The position numbers were made by a program, and so were the translations under genes. The notes under the pieces were generated by a model. That model saw nothing but the letters and a program-made list of their open reading frames with translations, searched no databases and was not told the DNA's origin. A DNA stretch of 36,471 nucleotides from Bradyrhizobium sp. AT1 (GTDB lineage Bacteria > Pseudomonadota > Alphaproteobacteria > Rhizobiales > Xanthobacteraceae): positions 1,639,630 through 1,676,100 of the forward strand of contig NZ_JXDL01000001.1 in the NCBI RefSeq assembly GCF_001590795.1, written 5' to 3'. Of the stretch, positions 23,633-32,170 are shown piece after piece (the stretch's first letter is position 1; every line of letters starts with the position of its first letter).

Positions 23633-23669
23633 GAGAGGAGCGGCAGCACCGCCCCTCCCTGGACACGCC

Positions 23670-24656
23670 ATGGCCACTCCCGCCGCTCTCGAACTGGTCG
23701 CCGTCACCAAGCGCTACGACACGACGCTGGCGGTCGACACCGTCAATTTGAAGATCCCGGCCGGCACCTATTGCTGCCTGCTCGGCCCGTCCGGCTGCGG
23801 CAAGACCTCGACGCTGCGGATGATCGCGGGCCACGAAGCGGTCAGCGAGGGCGACATCATCCTGGGCAACCAGAACGTCACCGACCTGCCGCCGGCCGAA
23901 CGCGGCACGGCGATGATGTTCCAGTCCTACGCGCTGTTTCCGCATCTGAGCGTGATCGACAACGTCGCCTTTGCCCTCAAGATGCGCGGCGTCGACAAGC
24001 CGACGCGCCACAAGCGCGCAGGCGAATTGCTGGAGCTGGTGGCGATGACCCAATATGCCGGCCGGCTGCCGGCGCAGCTCTCCGGCGGCCAGCAGCAGCG
24101 CGTCGCGCTCGCCCGCGCGCTGATCACCGAGCCGCAGATCCTGCTGCTGGACGAGCCGCTCTCCGCACTCGACCCGTTCCTGCGCGTGAAGATGCGCGGC
24201 GAATTGAAGCGGCTGCAGCGCGAGCTCGGCATCAGCTTCATCCAGGTCACCCACGGCCAGGAAGAGGCGATGGCGCTCGCCGACCACATCGTGGTGATGA
24301 ACCACGGCAAGATCGAGCAGCAGGGCACGGCCCGCGACATCTTTCACCGTCCCCGCACCGAATTCGTGGCGCGCTTCATCGGCGGCCACAACGTGCTCAG
24401 CGACGCCGGCAAGCTCATCGCCGTGCGTGCCGATCAGCTCGGCATCGTGCCGTTCACTGACGGCACGATCGGCGCGCCGGCGCTGCTGACCCAGACCGAG
24501 TACCAGGGCTCTTACATCGCCGTCTCGCTCACGCTCGACGACGGCACCGCCCTGTTCTCCCACGTTCCCGAAGCCACTTTCGACGTCCACCCGTTCCGTC
24601 CGGGCGATCGCGTGCTGGCCACCTGGGACCCCGCCAAGGCGCAACGCCTGCAATAG
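23670..24656 (+). CDS. ABC transporter ATP-binding protein (polyamine/spermidine type)
   Basis: A 328-residue cytosolic ATPase of the PotA/CysA subgroup. The motifs are complete: Walker A GPSGCGKT, Q-loop MFQSYALFPH, signature LSGGQQQRVALARAL, Walker B ILLLDEPLSALD, and switch His in VTHGQEEAM. A C-terminal TOBE domain follows (about 260-328). ATG 23670 suits the domain start; an earlier TTG at 23616 would overlap the sigma-54 promoter and is rejected. It is the first gene of a five-gene operon with its binding protein, two permeases and a racemase. Confidence 0.9.
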   Translation: MATPAALELVAVTKRYDTTLAVDTVNLKIPAGTYCCLLGPSGCGKTSTLRMIAGHEAVSEGDIILGNQNVTDLPPAERGTAMMFQSYALFPHLSVIDNVAFALKMRGVDKPTRHKRAGELLELVAMTQYAGRLPAQLSGGQQQRVALARALITEPQILLLDEPLSALDPFLRVKMRGELKRLQRELGISFIQVTHGQEEAMALADHIVVMNHGKIEQQGTARDIFHRPRTEFVARFIGGHNVLSDAGKLIAVRADQLGIVPFTDGTIGAPALLTQTEYQGSYIAVSLTLDDGTALFSHVPEATFDVHPFRPGDRVLATWDPAKAQRLQ

Positions 24657-24698
24657 CGCCGATCGATCACTGGAATGCGCAACAGAGGAGTGACTGAC

Positions 24699-25988
24699 AT
24701 GAGCAAGACCACTGGGACGAAGGGCGTCAGCCGCCGTACGCTGCTCAAGGGCACCGCTGGTCTCGCCGGCCTTGCCGCCGGCTCCGGCGCCATCACCGGC
24801 TTTCCCTATGTGAAGTCGGCCGACGCGAAGGTGCTGCGCTATCTCGGCACCGCCGTGAACGAGGGCGACGACATCTCCAAGCAGTGCCTGAAGGACACCG
24901 GCATCAAGATCGAATACATCACCGCAACCACCGACGACGTCACCAAGCGCGTGATGACCCAGCCGAACTCCTTCGACGTGCTGGACACCGAATATTTCTC
25001 GCTGAAGAAGATCGTGCCGTCGGGCAACATCCTCGCCCTCGACGCGAAGAAGATCAAACAGTTCGACAACATCACGCCCGTCTTCACCAAGGGCGAGACG
25101 CCCGGCGGCAAGAAGATCGGCGGCCAGGGCACCGCGCCCTGGAAGGTGCTCTACCTCGAAGGCAAGGACTCCAAGAAGTTCGCGACGTCGGCGACCGAAT
25201 TCGTCACGCTGATCCCGACCGTCTACAACGCCGACACGCTCGGCATCCGTCCCGACCTGATCAAGCGGCCGATCAGCTCCTGGTCGGAGCTGCTCAACCC
25301 CGAGTTCAAGGGCAAGGCCTCGATCCTCAACATCCCCTCGATCGGCATCATGGATGCCGCGATGGTCGTGGAAGCCACCGGCAAGTACAAATATGCCGAC
25401 AAGGGCAACATGACCAAGGAAGAGATCGATCTCACCATGAAGGTGATGACCGAGGCCAAGAAGGCCGGCCAGTTCCGCGCGTTCTGGAAAGACTTCAACG
25501 AGAGCGTCAACCTGATGGCGTCGGGCGAGACCGTGATCCAGTCGATGTGGTCGCCGGCGGTGACGAAGGTGCGCTCGATGGGCATCCCCTGCACCTTCCA
25601 GCCGCTGAAGGAAGGCTATCGCTCCTGGGCCTCCGGCTTCTGCGTCTCCAAGGGTGTGTCGGGTGCGAAGCTCGAATGGGCCTACGAGTTCGTGAACTGG
25701 TTCCTGTCCGGCTACGCCGGCGCCTATCTCAACCGCCAGGGCTACTACTCCGCCGTGCTCTCCACCGCGAAGGCGCATATGGAGCCTTACGAGTGGGCCT
25801 ACTGGATGGAAGGCAAGCCGGCCGAGAAGGACATCAAGGCGCCCGACGGCTCGCTGCTGGAAAAGGCCGGCGCCGTGCGCGACGGCGGCTCTTATGAGGA
25901 CCGCATGGGCGGCGTTGCCTGCTGGAACGCCGTGATGGACGAGAACGACTACATGGTCCGCAAGTGGAACGAGTTCATCGCGGCGTAA
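24699..25988 (+). CDS. ABC transporter substrate-binding protein, Tat-exported
   Basis: A 429-residue periplasmic binding protein of the spermidine/putrescine-type group (SBP_bac_8). The leader has a twin-arginine motif, SRRTLLKG, followed by a hydrophobic Ala/Gly stretch (LAGLAAGSGAITGF), so export is by the Tat system. The mature part shows TVYNADTLGIRPD and SWSELLNPEFKGKASI, typical of iron/polyamine-type binding proteins. AGGAG lies eight bases before ATG 24699. The ligand is unknown; the downstream racemase suggests a nitrogenous cyclic or amino acid-derived compound. Confidence 0.9.
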   Translation: MSKTTGTKGVSRRTLLKGTAGLAGLAAGSGAITGFPYVKSADAKVLRYLGTAVNEGDDISKQCLKDTGIKIEYITATTDDVTKRVMTQPNSFDVLDTEYFSLKKIVPSGNILALDAKKIKQFDNITPVFTKGETPGGKKIGGQGTAPWKVLYLEGKDSKKFATSATEFVTLIPTVYNADTLGIRPDLIKRPISSWSELLNPEFKGKASILNIPSIGIMDAAMVVEATGKYKYADKGNMTKEEIDLTMKVMTEAKKAGQFRAFWKDFNESVNLMASGETVIQSMWSPAVTKVRSMGIPCTFQPLKEGYRSWASGFCVSKGVSGAKLEWAYEFVNWFLSGYAGAYLNRQGYYSAVLSTAKAHMEPYEWAYWMEGKPAEKDIKAPDGSLLEKAGAVRDGGSYEDRMGGVACWNAVMDENDYMVRKWNEFIAA

Positions 25989-25993
25989 CGGAC

Positions 25994-26947
25994 ATGTCGG
26001 AAGAAGTCCTGCAACAGGCGTCCCCGGGCTTGATCCCGGGGTCAGGCACAGCGCGCGCCGCGAAACCGACGCGGCTGTCGCCGTCCTTCATCTCCTGGCT
26101 TCAGGCCGGGCCGATGATGCTGGTGTTTCTCGCCTTCTTCCTCATTCCGCTGGTGTTCGTGGTCATCGTCTCGTTCTGGGACTACAACGAATACCAGCTG
26201 CTGCCGGCGTTCTCCGGCCGCGGCTACACCGACACGTTCGAAGGCTGCCTCGCGCAGCTCCCCGATCTCTGCACGATCGGCAAGACCTATCTGAAGACGC
26301 TGAAGCTGTGCTTCATGGTCTGGGCGATCACGCTGTTCATCGGGTTCTGGGTCGCTTATTTCCTCGCCTTCCACGTCAAGTCCAAGACCTGGCAGATGGG
26401 CTTGTCGCTGCTCTGCACGATCCCGTTCTGGACCTCCAACGTGATCCGCATGATCGCCTGGATTCCGCTGCTCGGGCGCAACGGGCTCGTCAATTCCGGC
26501 CTGGTGAAGACGGGTCTGATCAACCATCCGCTGGAATGGCTGCTGTTCTCCGAATTCTCCGTGGTACTGGCGCTGGTCCACCTGTTCACCTTCTTCATGG
26601 TGGTGCCGATCTTCAACTCGATGATCCGCATCGACAAGTCGCTGATCGAGGCCGCCTATGACGCCGGCGCCACCGGCTTCCAGACGCTGGTCAACGTCAT
26701 CATCCCGCTGGCGAAGCCCGGCATCGTGATCGGCTCGATCTTCGTCATCACCATCGTCATGGGTGACTTCATCACCATCGGCGTGATGGGCGGCCAACAG
26801 ATCGCGGCGGCCGGCAAGATCATCGAGACGCGGGTCAATGCGCTGCAATTCCCGGCCGCGGCGGCCAACGCCGTCATCCTGCTCGTCATCACCTTCCTGA
26901 TCATCACCATGATGTCGCGCATCGTCGACATCAAGAAGGAGCTCTAG
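25994..26947 (+). CDS. ABC transporter permease (PotB-like)
   Basis: A 317-residue inner-membrane permease with about six helices. The cytoplasmic EAA loop is EAAYDAGATGFQTLVNVIIPLAKPGI, which docks with the ATPase. An N-terminal cytosolic tail of about 30 residues precedes the first helix. It starts five bases after the binding-protein stop and ends three bases before the second permease, so it is cotranscribed. Confidence 0.9.
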   Translation: MSEEVLQQASPGLIPGSGTARAAKPTRLSPSFISWLQAGPMMLVFLAFFLIPLVFVVIVSFWDYNEYQLLPAFSGRGYTDTFEGCLAQLPDLCTIGKTYLKTLKLCFMVWAITLFIGFWVAYFLAFHVKSKTWQMGLSLLCTIPFWTSNVIRMIAWIPLLGRNGLVNSGLVKTGLINHPLEWLLFSEFSVVLALVHLFTFFMVVPIFNSMIRIDKSLIEAAYDAGATGFQTLVNVIIPLAKPGIVIGSIFVITIVMGDFITIGVMGGQQIAAAGKIIETRVNALQFPAAAANAVILLVITFLIITMMSRIVDIKKEL

Positions 26948-26950
26948 GGC

Positions 26951-27829
26951 ATGAAGGAAGGACGCCCGCGCTCGTTCTACGTGCTCGCGATCTTCTTCGC
27001 GGCCTATGTGCTGTTCCTCTACGGTCCCATGATCGCGATCTACGTGCTGTCGTTCCAGGGACCGCAAGGCGGCCTCACCTTCCCGATGAACGGCGTCTCG
27101 ACGTTCTGGATCGCAAAACTGTTCCAGGGCACCGGCATCGTCGATCTCGGCGCGGCCTTCCGCCGCTCGCTGCTGCTCGGCGTCATCGTGATGATCGTCA
27201 CCGTCGTCCTGTCGGTCGCCGCCGGCATGGCCTTCCGCAGGAAGTTCAAGGCGCAAAGCATCCTGTTCTACTCGGCGATCGCCAGCCTGATCGTGCCGTC
27301 GATCATTACCTCGCTCGGCATCTCCCTCGAGTTCCGCATCATCGACGACCTCATCAAGGCGCATTGGAACGAGAATTTCGAGACCTCGATGGGCCTGCTC
27401 ACCTCCGGGCTCGGCGCGCATCTGACCTGGACGCTGCCGTTCGGCCTGCTCATCATGTTTGCGATCTTCAATCGGTTCGACCCGCGCCTCGAGGAAGCCG
27501 CGCGCGATCTCGGGGCGACGCCGTGGCAGACGTTTCGCCATGTCGTGCTGCCGATCATCCTGCCATCGGTGATCGGCATCGGCCTGTTCGGCTTCACGCT
27601 GTCCTGGGACGAGCTCGCGCGTTCCAGCCAGGCAATCGGAGCGGTGAATACGTTGCCGCTCGATCTTCAGGGCCTCACGACGACAGTGACGAATCCTGAT
27701 ATCTACGCGCTCGGCACCGTGATCTCGGCCGTTTCATTCACGGTGATCACGCTTGCGCTCGGCACCATCCACGTGCTCAACAAGCGCCAGGCGGCCAAGG
27801 GCTCCGACGCGGGCCAGGGTCTGGTCTAG
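26951..27829 (+). CDS. ABC transporter permease (PotC-like)
   Basis: A 292-residue inner-membrane permease, the partner of the preceding one. The EAA loop reads EEAARDLGATPWQTFRHVVLPIILPSV. About six membrane helices are visible, the first at LAIFFAAYVLFLYGPMIAIYV. It starts three bases after the upstream permease; the racemase gene starts 12 bases after its stop. Confidence 0.9.
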   Translation: MKEGRPRSFYVLAIFFAAYVLFLYGPMIAIYVLSFQGPQGGLTFPMNGVSTFWIAKLFQGTGIVDLGAAFRRSLLLGVIVMIVTVVLSVAAGMAFRRKFKAQSILFYSAIASLIVPSIITSLGISLEFRIIDDLIKAHWNENFETSMGLLTSGLGAHLTWTLPFGLLIMFAIFNRFDPRLEEAARDLGATPWQTFRHVVLPIILPSVIGIGLFGFTLSWDELARSSQAIGAVNTLPLDLQGLTTTVTNPDIYALGTVISAVSFTVITLALGTIHVLNKRQAAKGSDAGQGLV

Positions 27830-27841
27830 CAGAGGACTCGT

Positions 27842-28597
27842 TTGACAAGAGGCTCGTCGGATCTGATGCGGCTGCACGTCGTCAATCCCAACACCACCGC
27901 GACGATGACGGCGAAGATCGCCGCTGCGGCGCGCAGCATCGCCCTGCCGGGCACGGTGATCGACGCGCGGCAGCCGACGATGGGTCCGGTCTCGATCGAA
28001 GGCTTTTACGACGAAGCCTTCGCCGTGCCCGGCATGCTTGGCTGCATCCGCGAGGCCGATCGCGACGGCGCGGACGCCCACATCATCGCCTGCTTCGACG
28101 ACACCGGCCTCGATGCCGCGCGCGCAGCCGCGAAGGCGCCTGTGATCGGCATCGGCGAAGCCGGCTTCCACATGGCGAGCCTGATCGCGGCGCGCTTCGC
28201 CGTGGTAACGACACTCGGTGTCTCCATCGTCCCGATCGAGCACAATTTGCGGAAATACGGCCTCGCTGAGCGCTGCGCCCGCGTCCGCGCCGCCGAGGTG
28301 CCGGTGCTCGCGCTGGAAGAGCGCAACACGGTCGCGCTCGGCAAGATCTCCGCGGAGATCACGGCCGCGATCCGCGACGACCGCGCCGAGGCGATCGTGC
28401 TCGGCTGCGCCGGCATGGCCGATCTCGCAGCCGAACTCGCGGCTGTGCACGGCCTGCCCGTGATCGACGGCGTCGCGGCGGCGGTGACGCTGGCGGAGGC
28501 GCTGATGCGGCTGGGGTTGAAGACCTCCCGACTCGGGCCCTATGCGACGCCGCGCTCAAAGACCTATTCCGGGCCGTTCTCGCAATTTGAGCCCTAG
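27842..28597 (+). CDS. Asp/Glu/hydantoin racemase family protein
   Basis: A 251-residue cytosolic cofactor-independent racemase. The family opening MRLHVVNPNT is at residue 9. The two acid-base cysteines are seen in ACFDDTGLD and LGCAGM. Relatives act on aspartate, glutamate, hydantoins, allantoin or maleate; which one applies is open. The frame can start at TTG 27842, which follows AGAGGA, or at ATG 27866, which matches the family's usual start. It is the last gene of the ABC operon, implying that the imported compound is chiral and nitrogen-rich. A degraded second copy lies at about 30025-30215. Confidence 0.85.
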   Translation: MTRGSSDLMRLHVVNPNTTATMTAKIAAAARSIALPGTVIDARQPTMGPVSIEGFYDEAFAVPGMLGCIREADRDGADAHIIACFDDTGLDAARAAAKAPVIGIGEAGFHMASLIAARFAVVTTLGVSIVPIEHNLRKYGLAERCARVRAAEVPVLALEERNTVALGKISAEITAAIRDDRAEAIVLGCAGMADLAAELAAVHGLPVIDGVAAAVTLAEALMRLGLKTSRLGPYATPRSKTYSGPFSQFEP

Positions 28598-28636
28598 ACT
28601 AGGCTCACACGGCCGTCCGCTCCGTGCGAATAATTC

Positions 28637-28672
28637 GGCGGCCGGCGCCTCTGATGAGGCACGCCGGCCGCC
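28637..28672. terminator. GC-rich hairpin between convergent genes
   Basis: GGCGGCCGGCG (28637-28647) pairs with CGCCGGCCGCC (28662-28672), with an inner CCTC/GAGG stem. It ends the racemase operon and could serve the catalase gene too. No T-tract follows. Confidence 0.65.
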
Positions 28673-28702
28673 GACGTTCGATCTGCTAGATCAAAGATCC
28701 CG

Positions 28703-29974
28703 CTACTCGGTCTGCTCCACCGCAGCCGGCATCTTCGCCACCGACATCAGAGATCGCGCGACCTGGTTGAGCAACTGATCCGCGTTCTCTTCCTCCGCCA
28801 GCGACTTCGACAGCAGCGCGACGATGGCGCTGTGGCGCAGCTGTTGGGCGAGGTTGCGCGCGGTGGTGTAGCCGGCGATCTCGTAATGCTCGACGCGCTG
28901 CGCCGCGCCGATCAAGGCGAGGTCAGCGGCCGCGTCCTCCTTCTTTTCGCCTTCGTCGATGATCTCCTGTCCTTCCTCGACCAGGCCCATCATGCCCTTG
29001 CAGGGCTTGGCCCGCGCGGTCTTGCCGAGCAGCTCGAAACATTCGTTGATGCGCTCGACTTGCGTCTCGGTTTCGGCGAGATGAACCTCGAACAGCTCGC
29101 GCAGCTGATCGAAACGCGCCGCTTCCGCCATCTTCGGCAGCGCCTTCGTCAGTTGCTTCTCCGCGTGAAGGATATCGCGAAGCTCGTCGAGCAGGAGATC
29201 GCCAAGCCCGGCTTCGTCGACCGGCGGAGAACTCTCAGTCACGATGCCGTTCGCCGGTCCGGGTTCGCCAGCCTGGATCGCGGGCGAGTCCGTGAAGACC
29301 CAGTCGCCGCCCTCATTCCAGGGGCCGCGGGTGTCGATCTCGCCGTGATCGCCGGCTCCCGTCGAATCGTTGAAGAACTGGTTGACCAGGCCCGGCGTCG
29401 GCGCGATGCGGCCGATGCTGAAGGCGGGCTTGCCCATGCTTTCGAGCGCCAGCGCAAATGCCTTCATATGGGTGATCTCGCGGGTCATCAGGAATTGCAG
29501 GGCGTCCTTGGTGCCGGCATCGTCGCAGAAATTGATCAGCCGCTCGTAGACGATCTTGGCCCGGGCCTCGGCTGCGATGTTGCTGCGCAGATCGACGTCG
29601 AGCTCGCCGGTGATCTTCAGATAATCGGCAGTCCAGGCATTGCCTTGCGAATTGAACAGATTGACACCGCCGCCTCCGGCGATCGCGATCAAAGGATCGG
29701 CTTCGGCCGCCTGGCGATCGAATTTCGACGGCTTCAGATGCATGCGTGCCAGTGTGCCGACGATCTCCAGATGACTCAGCTCTTCGGTGCCGATGTCCAT
29801 CAACAGATCCTTACGGTCCGGATCTTCGCAATTGAGGCCTTGAATTGAGTATTGCATGGCGGCGGCCAGCTCGCCGTTGGCGCCGCCGAATTGTTCGAGC
29901 AGCATGTTGCCGAAGCGGGGGTCCGGCTCGTCGACGCGAACGGTGAACATCAGTTTCTTGACGTGGTGATACAT
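28703..29974 (-). CDS. Manganese catalase fused to DUF892 ferritin-like domain
   Basis: A 423-residue two-part protein. Residues 1-235 are a di-manganese catalase: metal ligands Glu35 (GGANGELAAA), Glu65/His68 (GTEELSHLE), Glu136 (AAEARAK) and Glu166/His169 (REITHMKA) are in the expected places. A Gly/Pro/Glu-rich linker (about 225-265) leads to a YciE/YciF-type DUF892 ferritin-like helical bundle (from LLLDELRDILHAEKQL to the end) with its own Glu/His residues (RVEHYEIAGY, EEENADQLL). The first domain removes hydrogen peroxide; the second is a stress-linked metal-binding fold of unknown chemistry. ATG 29974 suits the catalase start. Confidence 0.9.
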   Translation of the reverse strand: MYHHVKKLMFTVRVDEPDPRFGNMLLEQFGGANGELAAAMQYSIQGLNCEDPDRKDLLMDIGTEELSHLEIVGTLARMHLKPSKFDRQAAEADPLIAIAGGGGVNLFNSQGNAWTADYLKITGELDVDLRSNIAAEARAKIVYERLINFCDDAGTKDALQFLMTREITHMKAFALALESMGKPAFSIGRIAPTPGLVNQFFNDSTGAGDHGEIDTRGPWNEGGDWVFTDSPAIQAGEPGPANGIVTESSPPVDEAGLGDLLLDELRDILHAEKQLTKALPKMAEAARFDQLRELFEVHLAETETQVERINECFELLGKTARAKPCKGMMGLVEEGQEIIDEGEKKEDAAADLALIGAAQRVEHYEIAGYTTARNLAQQLRHSAIVALLSKSLAEEENADQLLNQVARSLMSVAKMPAAVEQTE

Positions 29975-30405
29975 TGGGGAGAAGCCCTTGGCTTGAAGGA
30001 GGATGATTTCCGAACAAGTCCGAGTTGCTCTTGTTCCTATCGCCGCGGAGTTATCTTCGCGCTTTGCCGTGGTGACGACGCTCGGTATGCCCACCGTCCG
30101 CGCCCAGATGCGCCCGCAGAGATCTCCGCGGAAATCTCGGCGACGTCACTGCTGGGGTGACGCCGGCGGAATCGCTCGTCAGGCTGGGCCCCGAAGTGCG
30201 CGCGCGCCGTAGCCGAAGACCTGTGCTGGATCACGAAGCCGCTTTCAGCCGTGAGCGCTGAACATGCTGGCCCAGCGAGCGGTATCGGAATAGCCAGCAC
30301 GTCCGCATTTGCGGCGACCGGCTCCACGAGAGTTGCAGCGCATGCTGGGAACTGCGAGCGTTCCGCGTATTGGCGACTGATTCGATACAGTACCGGGGGC
30401 TGAGC
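29975..30405. other. Region between catalase and barrel genes
   Basis: This 430-base region contains the catalase promoter, a decayed racemase copy (about 30025-30215) and the promoter of the outer-membrane gene. No intact gene is seen. Confidence 0.5.
30025..30215 (+). pseudogene. Decayed racemase copy
   Basis: Three collinear fragments resemble the intact racemase at 27842-28597 but lie in different frames with pieces missing: SRFAVVTTLGMPTV (30057-30092) against ARFAVVTTLGVSIV; EISAEISA (30117-30140) against KISAEITA; and GVTPAESLVRLG (30155-30190) against AVTLAEALMRLG. The DNA around GTGGTGACGACGCTCGGT is also close to the intact gene. Order and strand are preserved, so it is a frameshifted, internally deleted remnant. 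Confidence 0.7.
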
Positions 30406-31218
30406 GTGGCGAAGTACTTGATTGCAGGGCTTGCGGGAGCGCTGGCTTCGGCAGCGTTGGCGGGATCGGCTCTTGCCGCTGACATGCCCGTGAAAGCGCG
30501 GCAGGCCGCGCCGTCATGGTCGGGATTTTATGCCGGCGTATCGATTGGCGCCCGCTGGACTGACAACGATTGGCAGAGCAGCGACATCGCACCGAACTTC
30601 GGCGCCGGCGCATTCGTCCCAACGGCCGGTACCGGCGGCGCAATGGACGCCGTCGCGGCCAGGTTCGGTGGCTATCTCGGCTACAATGTGCAGGTCTCGA
30701 CATCGTGGGTTGCCGGCGTCGAGGCCGATTTTGGGTGGGCCAACAACAGCAAGACGACCAATCCCGTCCCCGGGACAGCCGGGCTCTTTTTCGGCGCACC
30801 GCTTGTTGGTCTGCCAACTGGCACGGCGAAGGAAACATGGGACGGCAGCATCCGCGGACGTCTCGGCTATCTGGTTGCGCCCACCACCCTGCTCTACGGC
30901 ACCGGCGGCCTCGCGTGGCAACGCCTTGAGCTGAGTGCCAATTGCACGGTCGTTCCCGGAAATTCGTTCTGCTTCGGCAGTTCTCACAACGAAACCTATG
31001 CTGCGACGAGGCTTGGATGGACCATCGGCGCCGGCGTCGAGCACATGATTGGTGGTAACTGGCTGGCTCGCATCGATTATCGCTACGCCGATTTCGGGAC
31101 TTTGACCCAGACGTTCTTCGCTGCTGGCGGGACCGGCATTGGCTTCGACGACCGTTTCACGGCCCACGTCACGGCCCGCACCCACACCGCTACGGTCGGC
31201 CTCGCCTACAAGTTCTGA
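30406..31218 (+). CDS. Outer membrane beta-barrel protein (Omp31/Omp25-like)
   Basis: A 270-residue porin-like small barrel (OmpA_b-brl / PF13505 type). A signal peptide (AKYLIAGLAGALASAALAGSALA) is followed by ADMPVKARQAAPSWSGFYAGVSIG, the usual opening of rhizobial Omp31 homologues, alternating aromatic/Gly strands, and the C-terminal TATVGLAYKF ending in Phe. GTG 30406 is chosen because it begins right at the signal peptide; an upstream TTG at 30370 is possible. Known relatives are abundant surface proteins, but the exact role is unknown. Confidence 0.9.
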   Translation: MAKYLIAGLAGALASAALAGSALAADMPVKARQAAPSWSGFYAGVSIGARWTDNDWQSSDIAPNFGAGAFVPTAGTGGAMDAVAARFGGYLGYNVQVSTSWVAGVEADFGWANNSKTTNPVPGTAGLFFGAPLVGLPTGTAKETWDGSIRGRLGYLVAPTTLLYGTGGLAWQRLELSANCTVVPGNSFCFGSSHNETYAATRLGWTIGAGVEHMIGGNWLARIDYRYADFGTLTQTFFAAGGTGIGFDDRFTAHVTARTHTATVGLAYKF

Positions 31219-31486
31219 AGCGGAATCACCGACTCGCGCTCCGTCGAACCAGATCGGCATTGCCTGCCTGGACGGGGCCGGCTGCATGCCGTTGCATCGA
31301 CAAGCAAGTCGGTATCTCAGAACCTCTTTTTGGCGAATTCTGTTTGGTTTGGACGGGCCAGCCTCTTTTTGGTCCCATTTGTTGCCGAACAGTAACACTT
31401 TCGGGACCACCCCGGCCGCCTTGTTCTGCGTTCTCGTGCTGCCGGTCTTCGCCACTCACCAAGTTTCAATTTGGGTTTTGTCAGCG
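31219..31486. other. Intergenic region
   Basis: This 268-base gap precedes the coiled-coil protein and is rich in CTTTTTGG-like words (31325, 31369). The frame of the next gene stays open through it, but the composition is not protein-like. No feature is assigned. Confidence 0.4.
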
Positions 31487-31981
31487 ATGATCGATCTCGC
31501 CCAGGACACACCGTCCAATCCGCTTCTTCGTCTCGGCGCCCAGCCCATCGCGCTGACCGCCGCAGCGCTCCTGCTTCTGATCGCGGGGGTGACCTCAATC
31601 GCGATCTGGCGGGCCTATACTGGCGCAGCCCCCGAGACCGACCGGGTGGTGGCATCGCGGCAGCTCCAGGCGCGGACCGCACAGGCCTCCGAGCAGCTGG
31701 TCGAGAAGACCAAGGGGCTGGAGGCGACCCAGCAGGAATCGATCGACCAGCTCCAGGTGGTGCAGGATCAGCTTCTGACCATGAAGCGGCTGATGGCGGC
31801 GCAGCAGGCCGACACCAAGCGTCTGTCCGAGCAGGTCGCATCGCTGAACGAGTCCATCGACGGCCTGCGGCAATCCTTCGCCAGCGCGCGATCGACCGAG
31901 GTTGAGGCGCCCGCGGTTACCCGCAGGAAACCGGCGCGGCACCGCGTCCAGGCCAGCGCCCGCAAGCGTTCGCGCGGCTGA
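31487..31981 (+). CDS. Single-TM coiled-coil protein, unknown
   Basis: A 164-residue protein. A short N-terminal tail, one membrane helix (about residues 19-42, PIALTAAALLLLIAGVTSIAIW), and then a Gln/Glu-rich coiled coil (about 60-130, with heptads around TQQESIDQLQVVQDQLLTMK) are followed by a basic tail rich in Arg and Lys. This looks like a membrane-tethered spacer or DNA/envelope-binding protein; no family is named. No strong ribosome site precedes ATG 31487. A terminator-like hairpin lies 120 bases after the stop. Confidence 0.7.
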   Translation: MIDLAQDTPSNPLLRLGAQPIALTAAALLLLIAGVTSIAIWRAYTGAAPETDRVVASRQLQARTAQASEQLVEKTKGLEATQQESIDQLQVVQDQLLTMKRLMAAQQADTKRLSEQVASLNESIDGLRQSFASARSTEVEAPAVTRRKPARHRVQASARKRSRG

Positions 31982-32103
31982 TCGGTCCACGCGGCCGGAG
32001 TTTAATTTCGCCACTTGTGAACTGGATCACATTCGCCCGTATGATTCCGCGCGATGCTCGCCCTTACCGGATGGCGTGAGCCGATTTCAATGTCCGGGGC
32101 TGG

Positions 32104-32145
32104 CAAGGTCGTTGACGGTATACTGCGTCAACGGCCTTGTTTTTT
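32104..32145 (+). terminator. Strong intrinsic terminator
   Basis: CAAGG (32104-32108) and CGTTGACG (32110-32117) pair with CGTCAACG (32126-32133) and CCTTG (32135-32139), followed by T6. It is the likely end of the coiled-coil transcript, or of an unseen small RNA in 31982-32103. Confidence 0.8.
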
Positions 32146-32170
32146 GGTCGGTCAGCCTCTCGGCGAGGCG

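Noticed and set aside
23616..23669. Earlier TTG start of the ABC ATPase
   Set aside because: It overlaps the sigma-54 promoter and adds a non-conserved leader.
30045..30160. Catalase gene with a longer N-terminus starting near 30094
   Set aside because: The extra residues come from the antisense of the decayed racemase copy; the catalase family starts at 29974.
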